64,000 nucleotides of DNA from Lichenicoccus sp965213775 (GCA_965213775.1 CBDCAC010000004.1:186001-250000); one strand, 5' to 3'; positions 54,986 through 64,000 are shown, numbered from the stretch's first letter. Program-made: numbers and translations. The notes: generated from the letters alone by a model not told the origin.

Positions 54986-56176
54986 TTAAGCGGCCTGCCG
55001 GGTCAGAACTGCCGTCACCGGAACGAGTTCGGCATCGCACCCGAGGTTCTTGAGCTGCGCGCCGATCTCGGCACAGTAGATCGGGTTCATCACGATGACA
55101 CGGTCGATCTGCCGGCCGCGCAGCTCCTCCGGCGAGATCACCGGATGCGCGGTCACCGCGAGGAAGCTGCCATGCTTCTCCGGGTTAATGTCGACCGCCG
55201 CCTCGATCTCGTCGGTGATGCCGAGCGTGGTGAGAAAGGCGACCGCCTTCGAGCCGCCGCCCCACAGGATGGTGCGCTTGCCGGCTGCCTTCTGGCGACG
55301 CAGGTCCGCCGACCAGTCCGACAGGATCCGCGGCACCTCGCGCCCGAAGCGGCGGACCTCGGCGATGGTGCGCGACACGTCGTCCGGCATCGGCACGGTG
55401 CCGATCGCCGAGGGATGGGCTTCGACCATCAGGTACTGTCCGTCATAGTCGCTGCGCAGCTTGGTCACCGTGAAGCCGGACCGCGAGAACAGGTAGCCGA
55501 GCGTGCCGCGGGCGAAGTACGAGCAGTGCTCGTAATAGACGTCCCAGAAGGCGTTCTCGCCCAGCACGTAGTCGCCGTCGGGCACCTGGAAGAACACGGT
55601 GCGCGTCGGGTCGTCGCCGGCCGCGTCGCGCACGCCGCGCACGAACGCGCCGACCGCGCCGATATGCTCGAGCGTCATCTTGCAGGCGATGAAGTCGCCG
55701 GCCGCCTCGGCGTGTCGCGAGGAGTAGACGTCCTTGATGATGCGCACGCCCGGCGGCAGCGTGCGGCCCGGCTCGTAGGCCGGGTCGAAGCCGGTGCCGC
55801 GATTGCCTCCCATGTCGCAGAGCAGGTCCAGGAACTCGCCCTGGCCGCAGCCGATCTCGACCACCTCGCGGCCATGCAGGTCGTGCCGGTCGATCAGGTC
55901 CTGCGCCAGGCGCCTGTGGAAGCTGTTGAACACCGGCGACATCGCCTGGGTCGAGACGTAGTCGTGGAAATAGTCCTGCTTGCTGCCGTCGAAGGCGCAG
56001 TTGAAGACGAAGCCGCACTGCTCGCACAGCGACAGGGCGATGTCGCCGGTGGTGATGGCGCGCGCGTCCTGGGGCGTGCGCAGCACCGTGACGCTGTGCA
56101 CCGGCACGCCGCGCACCTCGTAGAACGGCCGGGTGGCGGCCTGGCCGCAGCAGGGACAGGTGGGGAGGCTGGTCAT
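54986..56176 (-). CDS. SAM-dependent sugar C-methyltransferase, copy 1
   Basis: 396 residues. N-terminal zinc site (CPCC...CEQC), SAM-binding VVEIGCGQGEFLDLLC and C-terminal domain (KRTILWGGGSKAVAFLTTLG). Layout of NDP-hexose C-methyltransferases (TylC3-like). The ATG at 56176 is chosen for its CATGACC context. The start lies 17 bases after the stop of the second methyltransferase. Confidence 0.88.
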   Translation of the reverse strand: MTSLPTCPCCGQAATRPFYEVRGVPVHSVTVLRTPQDARAITTGDIALSLCEQCGFVFNCAFDGSKQDYFHDYVSTQAMSPVFNSFHRRLAQDLIDRHDLHGREVVEIGCGQGEFLDLLCDMGGNRGTGFDPAYEPGRTLPPGVRIIKDVYSSRHAEAAGDFIACKMTLEHIGAVGAFVRGVRDAAGDDPTRTVFFQVPDGDYVLGENAFWDVYYEHCSYFARGTLGYLFSRSGFTVTKLRSDYDGQYLMVEAHPSAIGTVPMPDDVSRTIAEVRRFGREVPRILSDWSADLRRQKAAGKRTILWGGGSKAVAFLTTLGITDEIEAAVDINPEKHGSFLAVTAHPVISPEELRGRQIDRVIVMNPIYCAEIGAQLKNLGCDAELVPVTAVLTRQAA

Positions 56177-56193
56177 GGCGCTGTCTCCCAAGG

Positions 56194-57423
56194 TCAAATG
56201 ACCACCGGATCGGGGACCGGCACGATGAAGCGGCCGCCGGCCTCGCGGAACGCGGATTGCTGCTGCATGATCTCGGCGGCGAAGTTCCAGGCCAGGATCA
56301 GCAGGTAGTCCGGGGGGTTCTCCGCCAGCTTCGTCGGCGGGTAGATCGGCAGGTGGTTGCCGCTGTAGAAGCGCCCGTGCTTGTTCGGGTTCAGGTCGAC
56401 CAGGTAGTCGAGCTGCTCGGCGCCGATGCCGCAATAGGCCATCAGCGTGTTGGCCTTGGCGGCCGCACCGTAGCCGACGACGCGCTTGCCCTGCGCCTTG
56501 ATGCCGCCCAGGATCGCGGTCAGCCGCTCGCGCAGCAGCCGCACCTTGTCGGCGAAGCTCTCGTAGTAGGCGAGGCCGGTGACGCCGGCCGCCCGCTCCG
56601 CCGCCAGCATCTCGCGGACCGCCGGTCCGACCGCCTCGGTCCGCCCGACGAACAGCCGCAGCGAGCCGCCGTGGATGGCGAGGCGCTTGACGTCGTTGAG
56701 GAACAGCCCGTTGCGCCGGAACAGCGCGTCGAGCGCGGTCGCCGAGTAGTAGCACAGGTGCTGGTGGTAGATCGTGTCGAACTCGTTATGCTCGATCAGG
56801 TCGAGCAGGTACGGGCACTCGATCACCGCGATGCCGTCTGGCTTGAGCAGGGTGCGTATGCCGGTGACGAACTCGTTCAGGTCGGGCACGTGGGCGAGCA
56901 CGTTGTTGGCCAGGAAGACGTCGGCGGCGACGCCCTCGCCGGCCAGCTTCTGCGCCAGCTGCAGGCTGAAGAAGGTGTTCAGCGTGTGCACGCCGGCCTT
57001 GGTCGCGGCCGCCGCGGGGCCGTCGGCCGGATCGATGCCCAGCACCTGGATGCCGGCCTCGAGGAACGGCTTGAGCATGTAGCCGTCGTTGCTCGCCGCC
57101 TCGACCACCAGGCTGCCCGAGGACAGCCCGCGCAGGCGGATGATGTCCTCGGCACTCGCGCGGAAATGCTTCATCAGCATCGGCGAGACCGAGGAGAAGT
57201 ACGGATAGTCGCGGCAGAACAGCACCTCCGGATCGACCGTGTGCCGGATCTGCACCAGCGAGCATTCCGGGCAGAACACCAGCTCCAGGGGCGCCATCGG
57301 CTCGGGCTCGGAGAGCTGTGCCTGGCTCATCAGCCGGTCGGCCAGCGCGGTGTCGCCGAACGACATGATCTCGTGGAGGTCCTCGCAGCCGCAGGAGAGG
57401 CAGCCCTTGATCCTGGTGATCAT
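56194..57423 (-). CDS. SAM-dependent sugar C-methyltransferase, copy 2
   Basis: 409 residues. Same three-part layout: CLSCGCEDL and CPECSLVQ zinc Cys, VVEAASNDGYMLKPFLEAG as SAM site, C-terminal VGYGAAAKANTLMAYCG and LDYLVDLNPNKHGRF. This is the strict TylC3-type wording. The stop is 17 bases before copy 1, and the start overlaps the SDR stop by 4 bases. Both methylate a carbon of a nucleotide-linked keto sugar. Confidence 0.9.
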   Translation of the reverse strand: MITRIKGCLSCGCEDLHEIMSFGDTALADRLMSQAQLSEPEPMAPLELVFCPECSLVQIRHTVDPEVLFCRDYPYFSSVSPMLMKHFRASAEDIIRLRGLSSGSLVVEAASNDGYMLKPFLEAGIQVLGIDPADGPAAAATKAGVHTLNTFFSLQLAQKLAGEGVAADVFLANNVLAHVPDLNEFVTGIRTLLKPDGIAVIECPYLLDLIEHNEFDTIYHQHLCYYSATALDALFRRNGLFLNDVKRLAIHGGSLRLFVGRTEAVGPAVREMLAAERAAGVTGLAYYESFADKVRLLRERLTAILGGIKAQGKRVVGYGAAAKANTLMAYCGIGAEQLDYLVDLNPNKHGRFYSGNHLPIYPPTKLAENPPDYLLILAWNFAAEIMQQQSAFREAGGRFIVPVPDPVVI

Positions 57424-58490
57424 GCCAGCACCGCCGCTTCATGCCCGTGCCGCGCGGCGCCGGCGTCCGACCAGCGCAGCTTCGGGTCGAGCTCTTCGCC
57501 GGCCAGCAGGAAACGCAGATGCGCGATGCGGCTGAAGCGCGGCCCCTCGAACCATTCCTGCTTCAGCCCCGCCGCGACATAGGCATCGCGCAGCTGCACG
57601 ATGCCCTCGCGCATGGTCCAGCGCGGCTGGAAGGCGGGAAGCACGCGCGCGATCTTGCTGCAATCGACGCGGTAGCAGCGCGTGTCGGGGCCGGCACCCT
57701 CCTCGAAGTCGATGCGGCAGCCGGGAACCAGCTCGGCGACCGCGTCGGCGATCTCGCTGATGCGGTAGTTCTCCTCGTTGCGGCCGACATTGAACGCCTG
57801 CAGGTGCACGAGCTCGCGCGGCGCCTCGACCACGGCGAGGAAGGCGCGGGAGATGTCCTCGATATGCACGATCGGACGCCACGGGGTGCCGTCGCTCTTC
57901 ATCAGCACCCGTCCGGTGGTCAGCGCCCAGGCGGTCAGGTTGTTGACGACGAGGTCGAAGCGCACGCGCTGCGAGAAGCCGTAGGCGGTGGCGTTGCGCA
58001 GGAAGGTGGGGCTGAACGCGTCGGTGGCGAGCTCGGTCAGGGCGTGCTCGGACATGATCTTCGCCGCCCCGTACGGGGTGACCGGATTGGCCGCCGCCGT
58101 CTCGCTGACGAAATTATCGCCGGCCGCGCCGTACAGGCTGCACGACGAGGAGAACACGAAGCGCGGGATGCCGGCGCTGCGCGCCAGCCGCGCGAGCTTG
58201 ACCGTGGCGTCGTGGTTGATCGCGATCGTCAGGTCGGGGTCGAGATTGCCGAGCGGATCGTTCGACAGGCCCGCCAGATGCATCACCGCGTCGTAGCCGC
58301 CTTCCAGGTCGGCGGCGACGACGTCGCGGACATCGCGGTCGATCGAGGCGATCTCGGCCATCGCCCCCGAGAAGGTGCAGCGGCGATACAGGTCGCTGTC
58401 CAGCCCGACGACCGTGTGGCCGGCCTGCTGCAGCAGCGGAACCAGGGCGCAGCCGATATAGCCGCGATGTCCGGTGACGAGGATCTTCAT
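57420..58490 (-). CDS. NAD-dependent epimerase/dehydratase (extended SDR)
   Basis: 356 residues. NAD site TGHRGYIG (7-14), catalytic SSSCSLYG and YGAAK. The C-terminal half is substrate binding (GRVLMKSDGTPWRPIVHIED). It may be the 4,6-dehydratase, 4-reductase or epimerase step on CDP-glucose; a separate RfbG-type dehydratase is not seen. Confidence 0.9.
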   Translation of the reverse strand: MKILVTGHRGYIGCALVPLLQQAGHTVVGLDSDLYRRCTFSGAMAEIASIDRDVRDVVAADLEGGYDAVMHLAGLSNDPLGNLDPDLTIAINHDATVKLARLARSAGIPRFVFSSSCSLYGAAGDNFVSETAAANPVTPYGAAKIMSEHALTELATDAFSPTFLRNATAYGFSQRVRFDLVVNNLTAWALTTGRVLMKSDGTPWRPIVHIEDISRAFLAVVEAPRELVHLQAFNVGRNEENYRISEIADAVAELVPGCRIDFEEGAGPDTRCYRVDCSKIARVLPAFQPRWTMREGIVQLRDAYVAAGLKQEWFEGPRFSRIAHLRFLLAGEELDPKLRWSDAGAARHGHEAAVLA

Positions 58491-58503
58491 GACAGGCGGC
58501 TCC

Positions 58504-59280
58504 TCACGTCCCGGCCCAGGTTTTCCAGGGCGCCCTGCCGGATTGCCAGAGGCTCTCCAGCAGGTACTTGTCGCGCAGCGTGTCCATGCACTGCCAGAAC
58601 TGGTCGTGCTTGTAGGCCATCAGCTGGCCGTCCTGGGCGAGGCGCTGCAGCGGCTCGCGCTCCCACTGGGTCGTATCGTCGTCGATATAGTTGAACACCT
58701 CCGGCTCGAGCACGAAGAAGGCGCCGTTGATCCAGCCCTCGGCCGCCATCGGCTTCTCGTTGAACTCGCAGACCCGGTCGCCGTCGAAATCCAGGTGGCC
58801 GTATCGCGCCGGCGGCCGCACCGCGGTGATGGTGGCGAGCTTGCCGTGCGCGCGATGGAAGGCGAGCAGCTTGTTGATGTCGACGTCGGAGACGCCGTCC
58901 CCCCAGGTCAGCATGAAGGTCTCCTGGCCGATCTGCGGCGCGAGCTGCTTGATCCGGCCGCCGGTCTGGGTCTCGAGGCCGGTATCGACCAGGCTGACCT
59001 CCCAGTCCGGGGCGAGCCCGTTGCGCCGGGTGACCTCGCCGGTGCGCAGGCTGACATGCAGGTCCGAATGCAGCGAGCTGTATTTCAGGATATAATCCTT
59101 GATGTACTGGCCCTTGTAGCCGAGCGCGATGACGAAATCCTTGTGCCCGTAATGCGCGTAGTGCCGCATGATGTGCCAGATGATCGGCATCCCGCCGATC
59201 TCGACCATGGGCTTGGGCCTGATCTCCGTCTCCTCGACGATCCGAGTACCTTTTCCGCCGGCCAGTATCGCTACTTTCAT
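58504..59280 (-). CDS. rfbF: Glucose-1-phosphate cytidylyltransferase
   Basis: 258 residues. LAGGKGTRIVEETEIRPKPM and EIGGMPIIWHIM, WGDGVSDVDINKLL and FNEKPMAAEGWINGAFF match RfbF. It makes CDP-glucose from CTP. First gene of the minus-strand block 54101-59280 and divergent from the flippase. Confidence 0.96.
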   Translation of the reverse strand: MKVAILAGGKGTRIVEETEIRPKPMVEIGGMPIIWHIMRHYAHYGHKDFVIALGYKGQYIKDYILKYSSLHSDLHVSLRTGEVTRRNGLAPDWEVSLVDTGLETQTGGRIKQLAPQIGQETFMLTWGDGVSDVDINKLLAFHRAHGKLATITAVRPPARYGHLDFDGDRVCEFNEKPMAAEGWINGAFFVLEPEVFNYIDDDTTQWEREPLQRLAQDGQLMAYKHDQFWQCMDTLRDKYLLESLWQSGRAPWKTWAGT

Positions 59281-59460
59281 GGGTCACCAGTTTTTTGATG
59301 AGATGTCGCAACGACCGATGCGGTTGATCTCGGGCCTAGACAGGTCTCGAACGAGCCTCGCCGGAACCATCCGTGCGACGCCCCGGCGAGCATAGCGGCT
59401 TGCAGTATCACAAAACCTACCGCATGTGTATCGCCCCTTGATGGTGCGCGTGAAGAACGA

Positions 59461-60897
59461 ATGAGACGTCGCAGTGCGTTGGGTAGCGCCGGCTGGTCTG
59501 CTCTCGATTATTGGACCCAGCAGATCACGGCGCTGCTCGTCTTCATCGTCATCGGCAACATCATCGGGCCGGCCGCGGTCGGCGTCATGACCATGGCGCT
59601 GCTCGCCATGACGCTGATGATGACGCTGCTGCTGGACGGCTTCTCCGACGCCCTGATCCAGCGCGAGCGCATCGACGCAGAACATTTCGATACCACGTTC
59701 TGGCTGCTGCTCGGCCTGGGCACGCTCGCCGGCCTGGTGCTCGCGGCCAGCGCCTGGCCGCTCGCCGCACTGTTCGCGGCACCGCCGCTGCGACACGTGC
59801 TGCCGCTGCTGGCGATCTGCCTGCCGTTCGTGGGCATCACCGCGACCTATCACGGCATCCTGCAGCGCGAGCTGCAGTTCCGAACGCTGGCGATACGCAC
59901 GGTCATCTCGCAGATCGCCGGCTTCGCGGTCGCCGCGCTCCTGGCACGCCGCGGCTTCGGCGCCAACAGCTTGGTCGGCTACTACCTGACGGCGCGGATC
60001 CTGGAGGCGACGCTGGTCATGCCGGTGAGCCGGATCTGGCCGGGCCTGCATGTCAGCAGCCAGGCGGCGTCGAACATCATCGGCTTCGGACGGCATCGCG
60101 TCGGCAACCAGCTGCTCGGCTTCGTCGTCATGCAGGTCGACCGCTTCTCCGCCAGCCTGTTCCTCGGCGCGGCAGCCGTCGGCATCTATTCGCTGGCGGA
60201 ACGGATAAGCAGCGCGCTGATAAATGGCTTCTCCGGCGTGGTCGGGCGCGTCGCCTTCCCGGTGTTCAGCGAGCGGCAGAACGACGCCGAGCGGTTCCGC
60301 GAGACGCTGCGCGACTTCATGAGCGGGGTCGCCATCGTGGCGCTGCCGATCTTCGTGGGCCTCGCCGTCACCAGCCGCGAGATCATCGGCACGCTGCTGA
60401 ACGCCAAGTGGGCGCCGGCAGTGCCGCTGCTCGCGATCGTTTCGCTGTCCGGCATCGCGCATTCGTCCAACTACCTGCTGACGGCGGCGATCAACGCGCG
60501 CGGACGTCCGGACATCCCGGTGCGATACAGCGTCATCATCATGGCCGTGCGACTGCTGTGCAGCCTGCCCGCGGCCTGGCTGGGCGGAGTGCTCGCGATC
60601 GCCTGGGCGAACCTGATCGTGACCGCGCTGTCGGCACCCCTGGTGATCGCCTTCGTGCGGACGCAGATCCCGGGCGCCGGCGGCATCGTGCTCAGGGCGG
60701 CGCTGGCGCCGCTCGGCGCCGTGCTGGTGATGGCCGTCGCTGCTGTGCTGACCGGGGTCATGCTGACCGGCCTGCCTTTCATCGTGGTGCTGGCTGCGAA
60801 GATACTGGCCGGACTGGTGTGTTATCCGGCCGCCCTACTGGTCCTGGCGCCCAGGGACCTCATCCATCGGCTGAGACGGTCGGTCCGCCGTCGCTAG
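59461..60897 (+). CDS. Wzx-like polysaccharide flippase
   Basis: 478 residues, about twelve to fourteen membrane helices; MOP exporter family. Phrases: GNIIGPAAVGVMTMALLAM, VGNQLLGFVVMQVDRFSASL, GIYSLAERISSALI and NAKWAPAVPLLAIVSL. It flips undecaprenyl-linked repeat units. The 3' end overlaps the GT2 gene by 38 bases. Confidence 0.92.
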   Translation: MRRRSALGSAGWSALDYWTQQITALLVFIVIGNIIGPAAVGVMTMALLAMTLMMTLLLDGFSDALIQRERIDAEHFDTTFWLLLGLGTLAGLVLAASAWPLAALFAAPPLRHVLPLLAICLPFVGITATYHGILQRELQFRTLAIRTVISQIAGFAVAALLARRGFGANSLVGYYLTARILEATLVMPVSRIWPGLHVSSQAASNIIGFGRHRVGNQLLGFVVMQVDRFSASLFLGAAAVGIYSLAERISSALINGFSGVVGRVAFPVFSERQNDAERFRETLRDFMSGVAIVALPIFVGLAVTSREIIGTLLNAKWAPAVPLLAIVSLSGIAHSSNYLLTAAINARGRPDIPVRYSVIIMAVRLLCSLPAAWLGGVLAIAWANLIVTALSAPLVIAFVRTQIPGAGGIVLRAALAPLGAVLVMAVAAVLTGVMLTGLPFIVVLAAKILAGLVCYPAALLVLAPRDLIHRLRRSVRRR

Positions 60898-61912
60898 ACG
60901 GCAGGCTGCCGGGCCGCATCCTTCGGCTCTCGCCCACCACGGCGCGCTTGAGCGTGCGCAGCAGCCGGTAGAGCCTTGGGTCGATGGTCTGCGCCACGTC
61001 GCGCACCACGTCGCCGAAATGCCCGTCGGTGGTCCACCAGACCATGAGCTGGCCGTAGCAGGCCGCACGATCCGCAGCACTGTGCGCGTTCTTGTTCACC
61101 AGCCGCCAGTAGCGCCGGTAGACGCCCCAGTTGAACATCGTGTTGCGAGGCTTGGCCGAGCCGCTGGTGTTCTGCCACAGCGCCGCCTGCTTGGGATCGA
61201 CCAGCAGCACGGCGCGCGTGTAGCGCTTGTCGTGCTCGCGATGCAGGAACACCGGCTCCGCGACGCTCACCCACGGCCCGCGCAGCGCCATCTCGGCGAG
61301 CAGCACGCGGTCCGATCCGCTGTAGTTATCGTGCAGGCCGGAATCGACCAGCGCCTGGCGGCGATACAGCCCGAAGAAATCCTCGCACTGATGGCGGGTA
61401 TGGATCAGGCCGCCGAAGCGGGTCGCGATCGAGGCCGACCCGGCGCGCGGGAAATGGTTGGCGAAGACCCGCCGCGTCTCCCCGTCCGGGCCGATCTCGC
61501 GTATGCCCACGGTGCAGAGCACGGCGTCCGGCCGCGCCTCGAGTGCCGCGACCGCGAGCTCGAGGAAACTGGTCGCCAGCATGTCGTCATGCGCCGCCCA
61601 CTTGAAGTAGGTGCCGCGGGCGAGGAAAAAACAGTGATCGTAGTTCGGCCCGGCTCCGAGGTTGCGCGGGTGCCGGACGTAGCGGACCCTGGGGTCGACG
61701 GCTGCGAAACCCTCGCAGATCGCCTGCGTCCGGTCGCTGGAGCTGTTGTCGCAGATGATCAGCTCCAGGTCCGGCATGGTCTGCGACAGCACCGAGCGGA
61801 CGGCCTCCGCCACGTAGGCCTCGCCGTTGAACACCGGCAGGCCGACGCTGACCAGCGGCATAGGATCGACAGACCGATCTTGCGTTGATCCCGTCATCTG
61901 GTATTCCATCAT
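60860..61912 (-). CDS. Family 2 glycosyltransferase
   Basis: 350 residues. GT-A start VSVGLPVFNGEAYVAEAVRS and DLELIICDNSSSD, DxD-like AAHDDMLATSF. The C-terminus is basic. It adds a sugar for the surface glycan. Alternative starts at the sixth or eighteenth codon are possible. Confidence 0.93.
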   Translation of the reverse strand: MMEYQMTGSTQDRSVDPMPLVSVGLPVFNGEAYVAEAVRSVLSQTMPDLELIICDNSSSDRTQAICEGFAAVDPRVRYVRHPRNLGAGPNYDHCFFLARGTYFKWAAHDDMLATSFLELAVAALEARPDAVLCTVGIREIGPDGETRRVFANHFPRAGSASIATRFGGLIHTRHQCEDFFGLYRRQALVDSGLHDNYSGSDRVLLAEMALRGPWVSVAEPVFLHREHDKRYTRAVLLVDPKQAALWQNTSGSAKPRNTMFNWGVYRRYWRLVNKNAHSAADRAACYGQLMVWWTTDGHFGDVVRDVAQTIDPRLYRLLRTLKRAVVGESRRMRPGSLPSSDGGPTVSADG

Positions 61913-61984
61913 GCCTCGGCGCCGCTCCAGAGCGAATACGTGATGTAACTGGCAAACATAGATCAGCTTCTATGACTCGGCATG

Positions 61985-62021
61985 AAAAAGCTCTTCAGCC
62001 CTAACCTTGGCTCAAGAGCTT
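61985..62021 (-). terminator. Rho-independent terminator after debranching gene
   Basis: On the minus strand: 13-bp stem (AAGCTCTTGAGCC pairing with GGCTGAAGAGCTT, one mismatch), 8-base loop, then a TTTTT run. It lies about 200 bases after the stop of the glucosidase gene and before the GT2 promoter region. The rest of 61913-62219 shows no gene. Confidence 0.75.
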
Positions 62022-62219
62022 AACGATCTATTAAAGTGGCTTGATGCAACAGTTCGTTTACGAGCCCGAGGACAATGCTCTCTTGCATCACATTCGGGAA
62101 CTGCACGAGAACGTGACCCTGGTCAGGTCCACGGTTTCCCCGCCGACCTGTGCAGATTTGCAACAGTCGCGGCGATCAGGACCGCCTCGCCGCCGCACCG
62201 GACGGCGTCATGGGTCCGC

Positions 62220-64000
62220 TCAGCTCGTGGTCTGCACCCGGATCGTCCCTTCGCGCTCCAGCACGTTGATCGCCACCTCGGCACCGACACGGGAGAGATG
62301 CACCGTCACCCGCGCATCGTCCACCGACAGGTTGTAGAGCGTCATCTCCTGCAGGAAGGCCGGCAGCCGCGGCGTGTCGAAATGCACGGTCGCATTGGCC
62401 GGATCGAAGCTCAGCCCCAGCGTCGCCTGCAGCAGGCTCGGCAGCGTCGCCGCCGCCCAGGCCTGCGGCGAGCAGGCCACCGGATAGCGCACCGGACCCT
62501 CGCCGCGCTGCCGGGCGAAGCCGCAGAACAGCTCCGGCAGGCGACGCAGGTCGGCGTAGAGCGCGGCGTCGAACAGGGCGCTGAACAGGCGCGCCGCCTC
62601 GTCCTTGTAGCCGTAGCGGGCCAGGCCCAGCCCGATCAGGGCGTTGTCGTGCGGCCAGACCGACCCGTTATGATAGGCCATCGGGTTGTAGCGTGCCTCC
62701 CCGCCCGGGATGGTGCGTATCCCCCATCCGGAGAAGAAGGCGCGGCCCATCAGGCCGGCCACCACCCGCTCGGCGCGATCCGGCAGCGCGATGCCGGTCA
62801 TCAGGGTGTGGCCGGCATTGGAGGAGCGCACCCGGCAGGGCCGCTTATGGCCGTCCAGCGCGATCGCGTAGGTGCCGAGCTCCTCGCACCAGAACTTGTC
62901 GTTGAAGGCGGCGCGCAGCGTCTCCGCCTCGCGCTCCAGGCGCTGGGCGCGCGTGCCGTGACCGAGCCGACGCGCCATCGCGGCCGCCGCCTGCCTGGCG
63001 GCATAGACGTAGCCCTGCACCTCGCACAGCGCGATCGGGCCTTCCGCGAGCACGCCGTCGGCGTGGAAGATGGAGTCGAAGCTGTCCTTCCAGCCCTGGT
63101 TGGCGAGGCCGTTCTCGTTGCGCCGGCCATACTCGACGAAGCCGTCGCCGTCGCGGTCGCCATACTCGTCGATCCAGTTCAGCGCGCGCTCGATGTTCGG
63201 CCACAGCCCGGCGATGGTGCCGACGTCGCCGGTGCGCTCGAGATACTGGCCGGCCAGCATGACGAACAGCGGCGTGGAATCGACGCTGCCGTAATAGTGC
63301 CGGAACGGGACCTCGCCGAGCTCTGCCATCTCGCCGTGCCGCACCTCGTGCAGGATCTTGCCCGGCTCCGCATCGGCCACCGGGTCCTCGGTCTCCGCCT
63401 GATGCAGCGCCAGGTAGGCGAGCACGCCGCGGGCGATCGACGGGTCGAGCCAGAGCGTCTGCATCGCCGTGATCAGGGCGTCGCGGCCGAACGCGGTGCT
63501 GTACCAGGGCACGCCGGCGTAGGGGTAGGCGCCGGTCGGCTTGTCGGTCACCAGCATGTAGATGTCGCAGATGCAGCGGCGGATCGCCTCGTTGAAGATC
63601 TCGTTCGACGATGCGATGGCAGCCGCCCGGGCGGAGGCGAGGCGCAGCGAGCGGCGCGCCTCGACCATCGAGAACAGGAACGCCTGCGAGGGCGCGTGCG
63701 AAGGCTCGTGCGAAGGCTCGTGCGAAGGCTCGTGCGAAGGCTCGTGCGAAGGCTGGGGGGAGGTCGCGTCCGGCTTGGCCTCGGGCTCCGGCTGGCAGGT
63801 GATCTCGACGTAGATCACCTGCCGCCCGCCGGGCGGCAGCAGCAGCTCGAAGCGCGCGCTATGCTCGGTCAGCACGTCCGGCCGCGGCTCGAAGCGCAGC
63901 CGCGTGCTGCGCACGCGACGGTCCAGCCCCTCGTAGGCGAGCAGCACGCGGTCGGGCTCCAGCACCGGGGCGGCCATCTCGCCGCGCCGGGCGCGCGGCG
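62220..64000 (-). CDS. Glycogen debranching-type glucosidase, 3' part
   Basis: About 593 residues remain; the frame is open to the window edge, so the N-terminus is missing. Amylo-alpha-1,6-glucosidase layout: an N-terminal domain remnant (RFELLLPPGG), then a six-hairpin toroid with YPYAGVPWYSTAFGRDAL, SVDSTPLFVMLAGQYLERTG, GLANQGWKDSFDSIFHADG and NPMAYHNGSVWPHDNALI. A (Pro-)Ser-His-Glu-Pro repeat lies between the domains. It probably clips glycogen branches or acts on a related alpha-glucan. Confidence 0.93.
   Translation of the reverse strand, partial: PRARRGEMAAPVLEPDRVLLAYEGLDRRVRSTRLRFEPRPDVLTEHSARFELLLPPGGRQVIYVEITCQPEPEAKPDATSPQPSHEPSHEPSHEPSHEPSHAPSQAFLFSMVEARRSLRLASARAAAIASSNEIFNEAIRRCICDIYMLVTDKPTGAYPYAGVPWYSTAFGRDALITAMQTLWLDPSIARGVLAYLALHQAETEDPVADAEPGKILHEVRHGEMAELGEVPFRHYYGSVDSTPLFVMLAGQYLERTGDVGTIAGLWPNIERALNWIDEYGDRDGDGFVEYGRRNENGLANQGWKDSFDSIFHADGVLAEGPIALCEVQGYVYAARQAAAAMARRLGHGTRAQRLEREAETLRAAFNDKFWCEELGTYAIALDGHKRPCRVRSSNAGHTLMTGIALPDRAERVVAGLMGRAFFSGWGIRTIPGGEARYNPMAYHNGSVWPHDNALIGLGLARYGYKDEAARLFSALFDAALYADLRRLPELFCGFARQRGEGPVRYPVACSPQAWAAATLPSLLQATLGLSFDPANATVHFDTPRLPAFLQEMTLYNLSVDDARVTVHLSRVGAEVAINVLEREGTIRVQTTS
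63692..63755. repeat. 12-base tandem repeat coding for SHEP
   Basis: GCGAAGGCTCGT-type 12-base unit repeated about five times in frame. It encodes Ser-His-Glu-Pro copies in the interdomain linker of the debranching enzyme. It can change number by slippage without frameshift. Confidence 0.85.

Noticed and set aside
62041..62337. Plus-strand ORF starting QQFVYEPEDNALLHHIREL
   Set aside because: Only the first 35 codons look natural. The rest is Arg/Ser-rich shadow of the glucosidase 3' end, and the possible promoter before it is part of the terminator hairpin at 61985-62021.

Overview
The window is high-GC DNA from an alphaproteobacterium. Acetobacteraceae (acetic-acid or acidophilic Rhodospirillales-type bacteria) is the best guess, because of the gene orders (ispH-thrB-rnhA, pstSCAB-phoU-phoB-phoR), the SorC-regulator/DhaL/RpiB set and the many extragenic palindromes. 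That placement is inference from gene content, not a database result. Gene density is high, and no rRNA, tRNA, CRISPR array or intact insertion sequence was seen.

Layout. 1-4996: 3' part of an RND efflux permease, then its membrane-fusion and outer-membrane partners, joined by ATGA overlaps. 5000-8300: a sparse decay zone with small orphan ORFs, a frameshifted gene and a degraded PEGA-like remnant. 8320-9360: SPFH/band-7 protein. 9789-18321: a complete Pho regulon on the minus strand (pstS, pstC, pstA, pstB, phoU, phoB, phoR, outer-membrane porin), with readable three-unit Pho boxes before pstS and before the porin. 18516-25647: small protein, nagA, O-antigen-ligase-like protein, CYTH-CHAD protein and a TPP-dependent decarboxylase. 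25707-31107: MFS exporter fused to a DUF2945 domain, periplasmic trehalase, hybrid sensor kinase. 31173-36784: housekeeping genes (rnhA, thrB, ispH, a lipoprotein, gcvH, peroxiredoxin, SLT-SPOR lytic transglycosylase).

36884-44257 is an exopolysaccharide locus: Wzm/Wzt-type ABC exporter, WecG/TagA/CpsF glycosyltransferase, a two-Rossmann flavoprotein, UDP-GlcNAc 2-epimerase, an unknown soluble protein and an exported GH5 glycosidase. 44313-46708 holds a small protein, a SorC-type regulator and a remnant tetrose-phosphate operon (truncated DhaL, RpiB-like isomerase). 46754-48673 is a stand-alone SF2 helicase.

48857-61912 is a second surface-glycan region: two multi-membrane-span proteins, an FAD oxidoreductase, a PAP2 phosphatase, a 2OG-Fe(II) oxygenase, two tandem C-methyltransferases, an SDR, a glucose-1-phosphate cytidylyltransferase, a Wzx-like flippase and a GT2 glycosyltransferase. 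The block from 54101 to 59280 looks like a CDP-linked branched-sugar pathway. The window ends inside a glycogen-debranching-type glucosidase gene that carries an in-frame 12-bp tandem repeat.

The most interesting items for follow-up are the C-methyl CDP-sugar block, the flavoprotein-containing export locus, the Pho-controlled porin promoter inside the end of phoR, the MFS-DUF2945 fusion, and the CYTH-CHAD protein that appears to lack the CYTH metal-binding signature.
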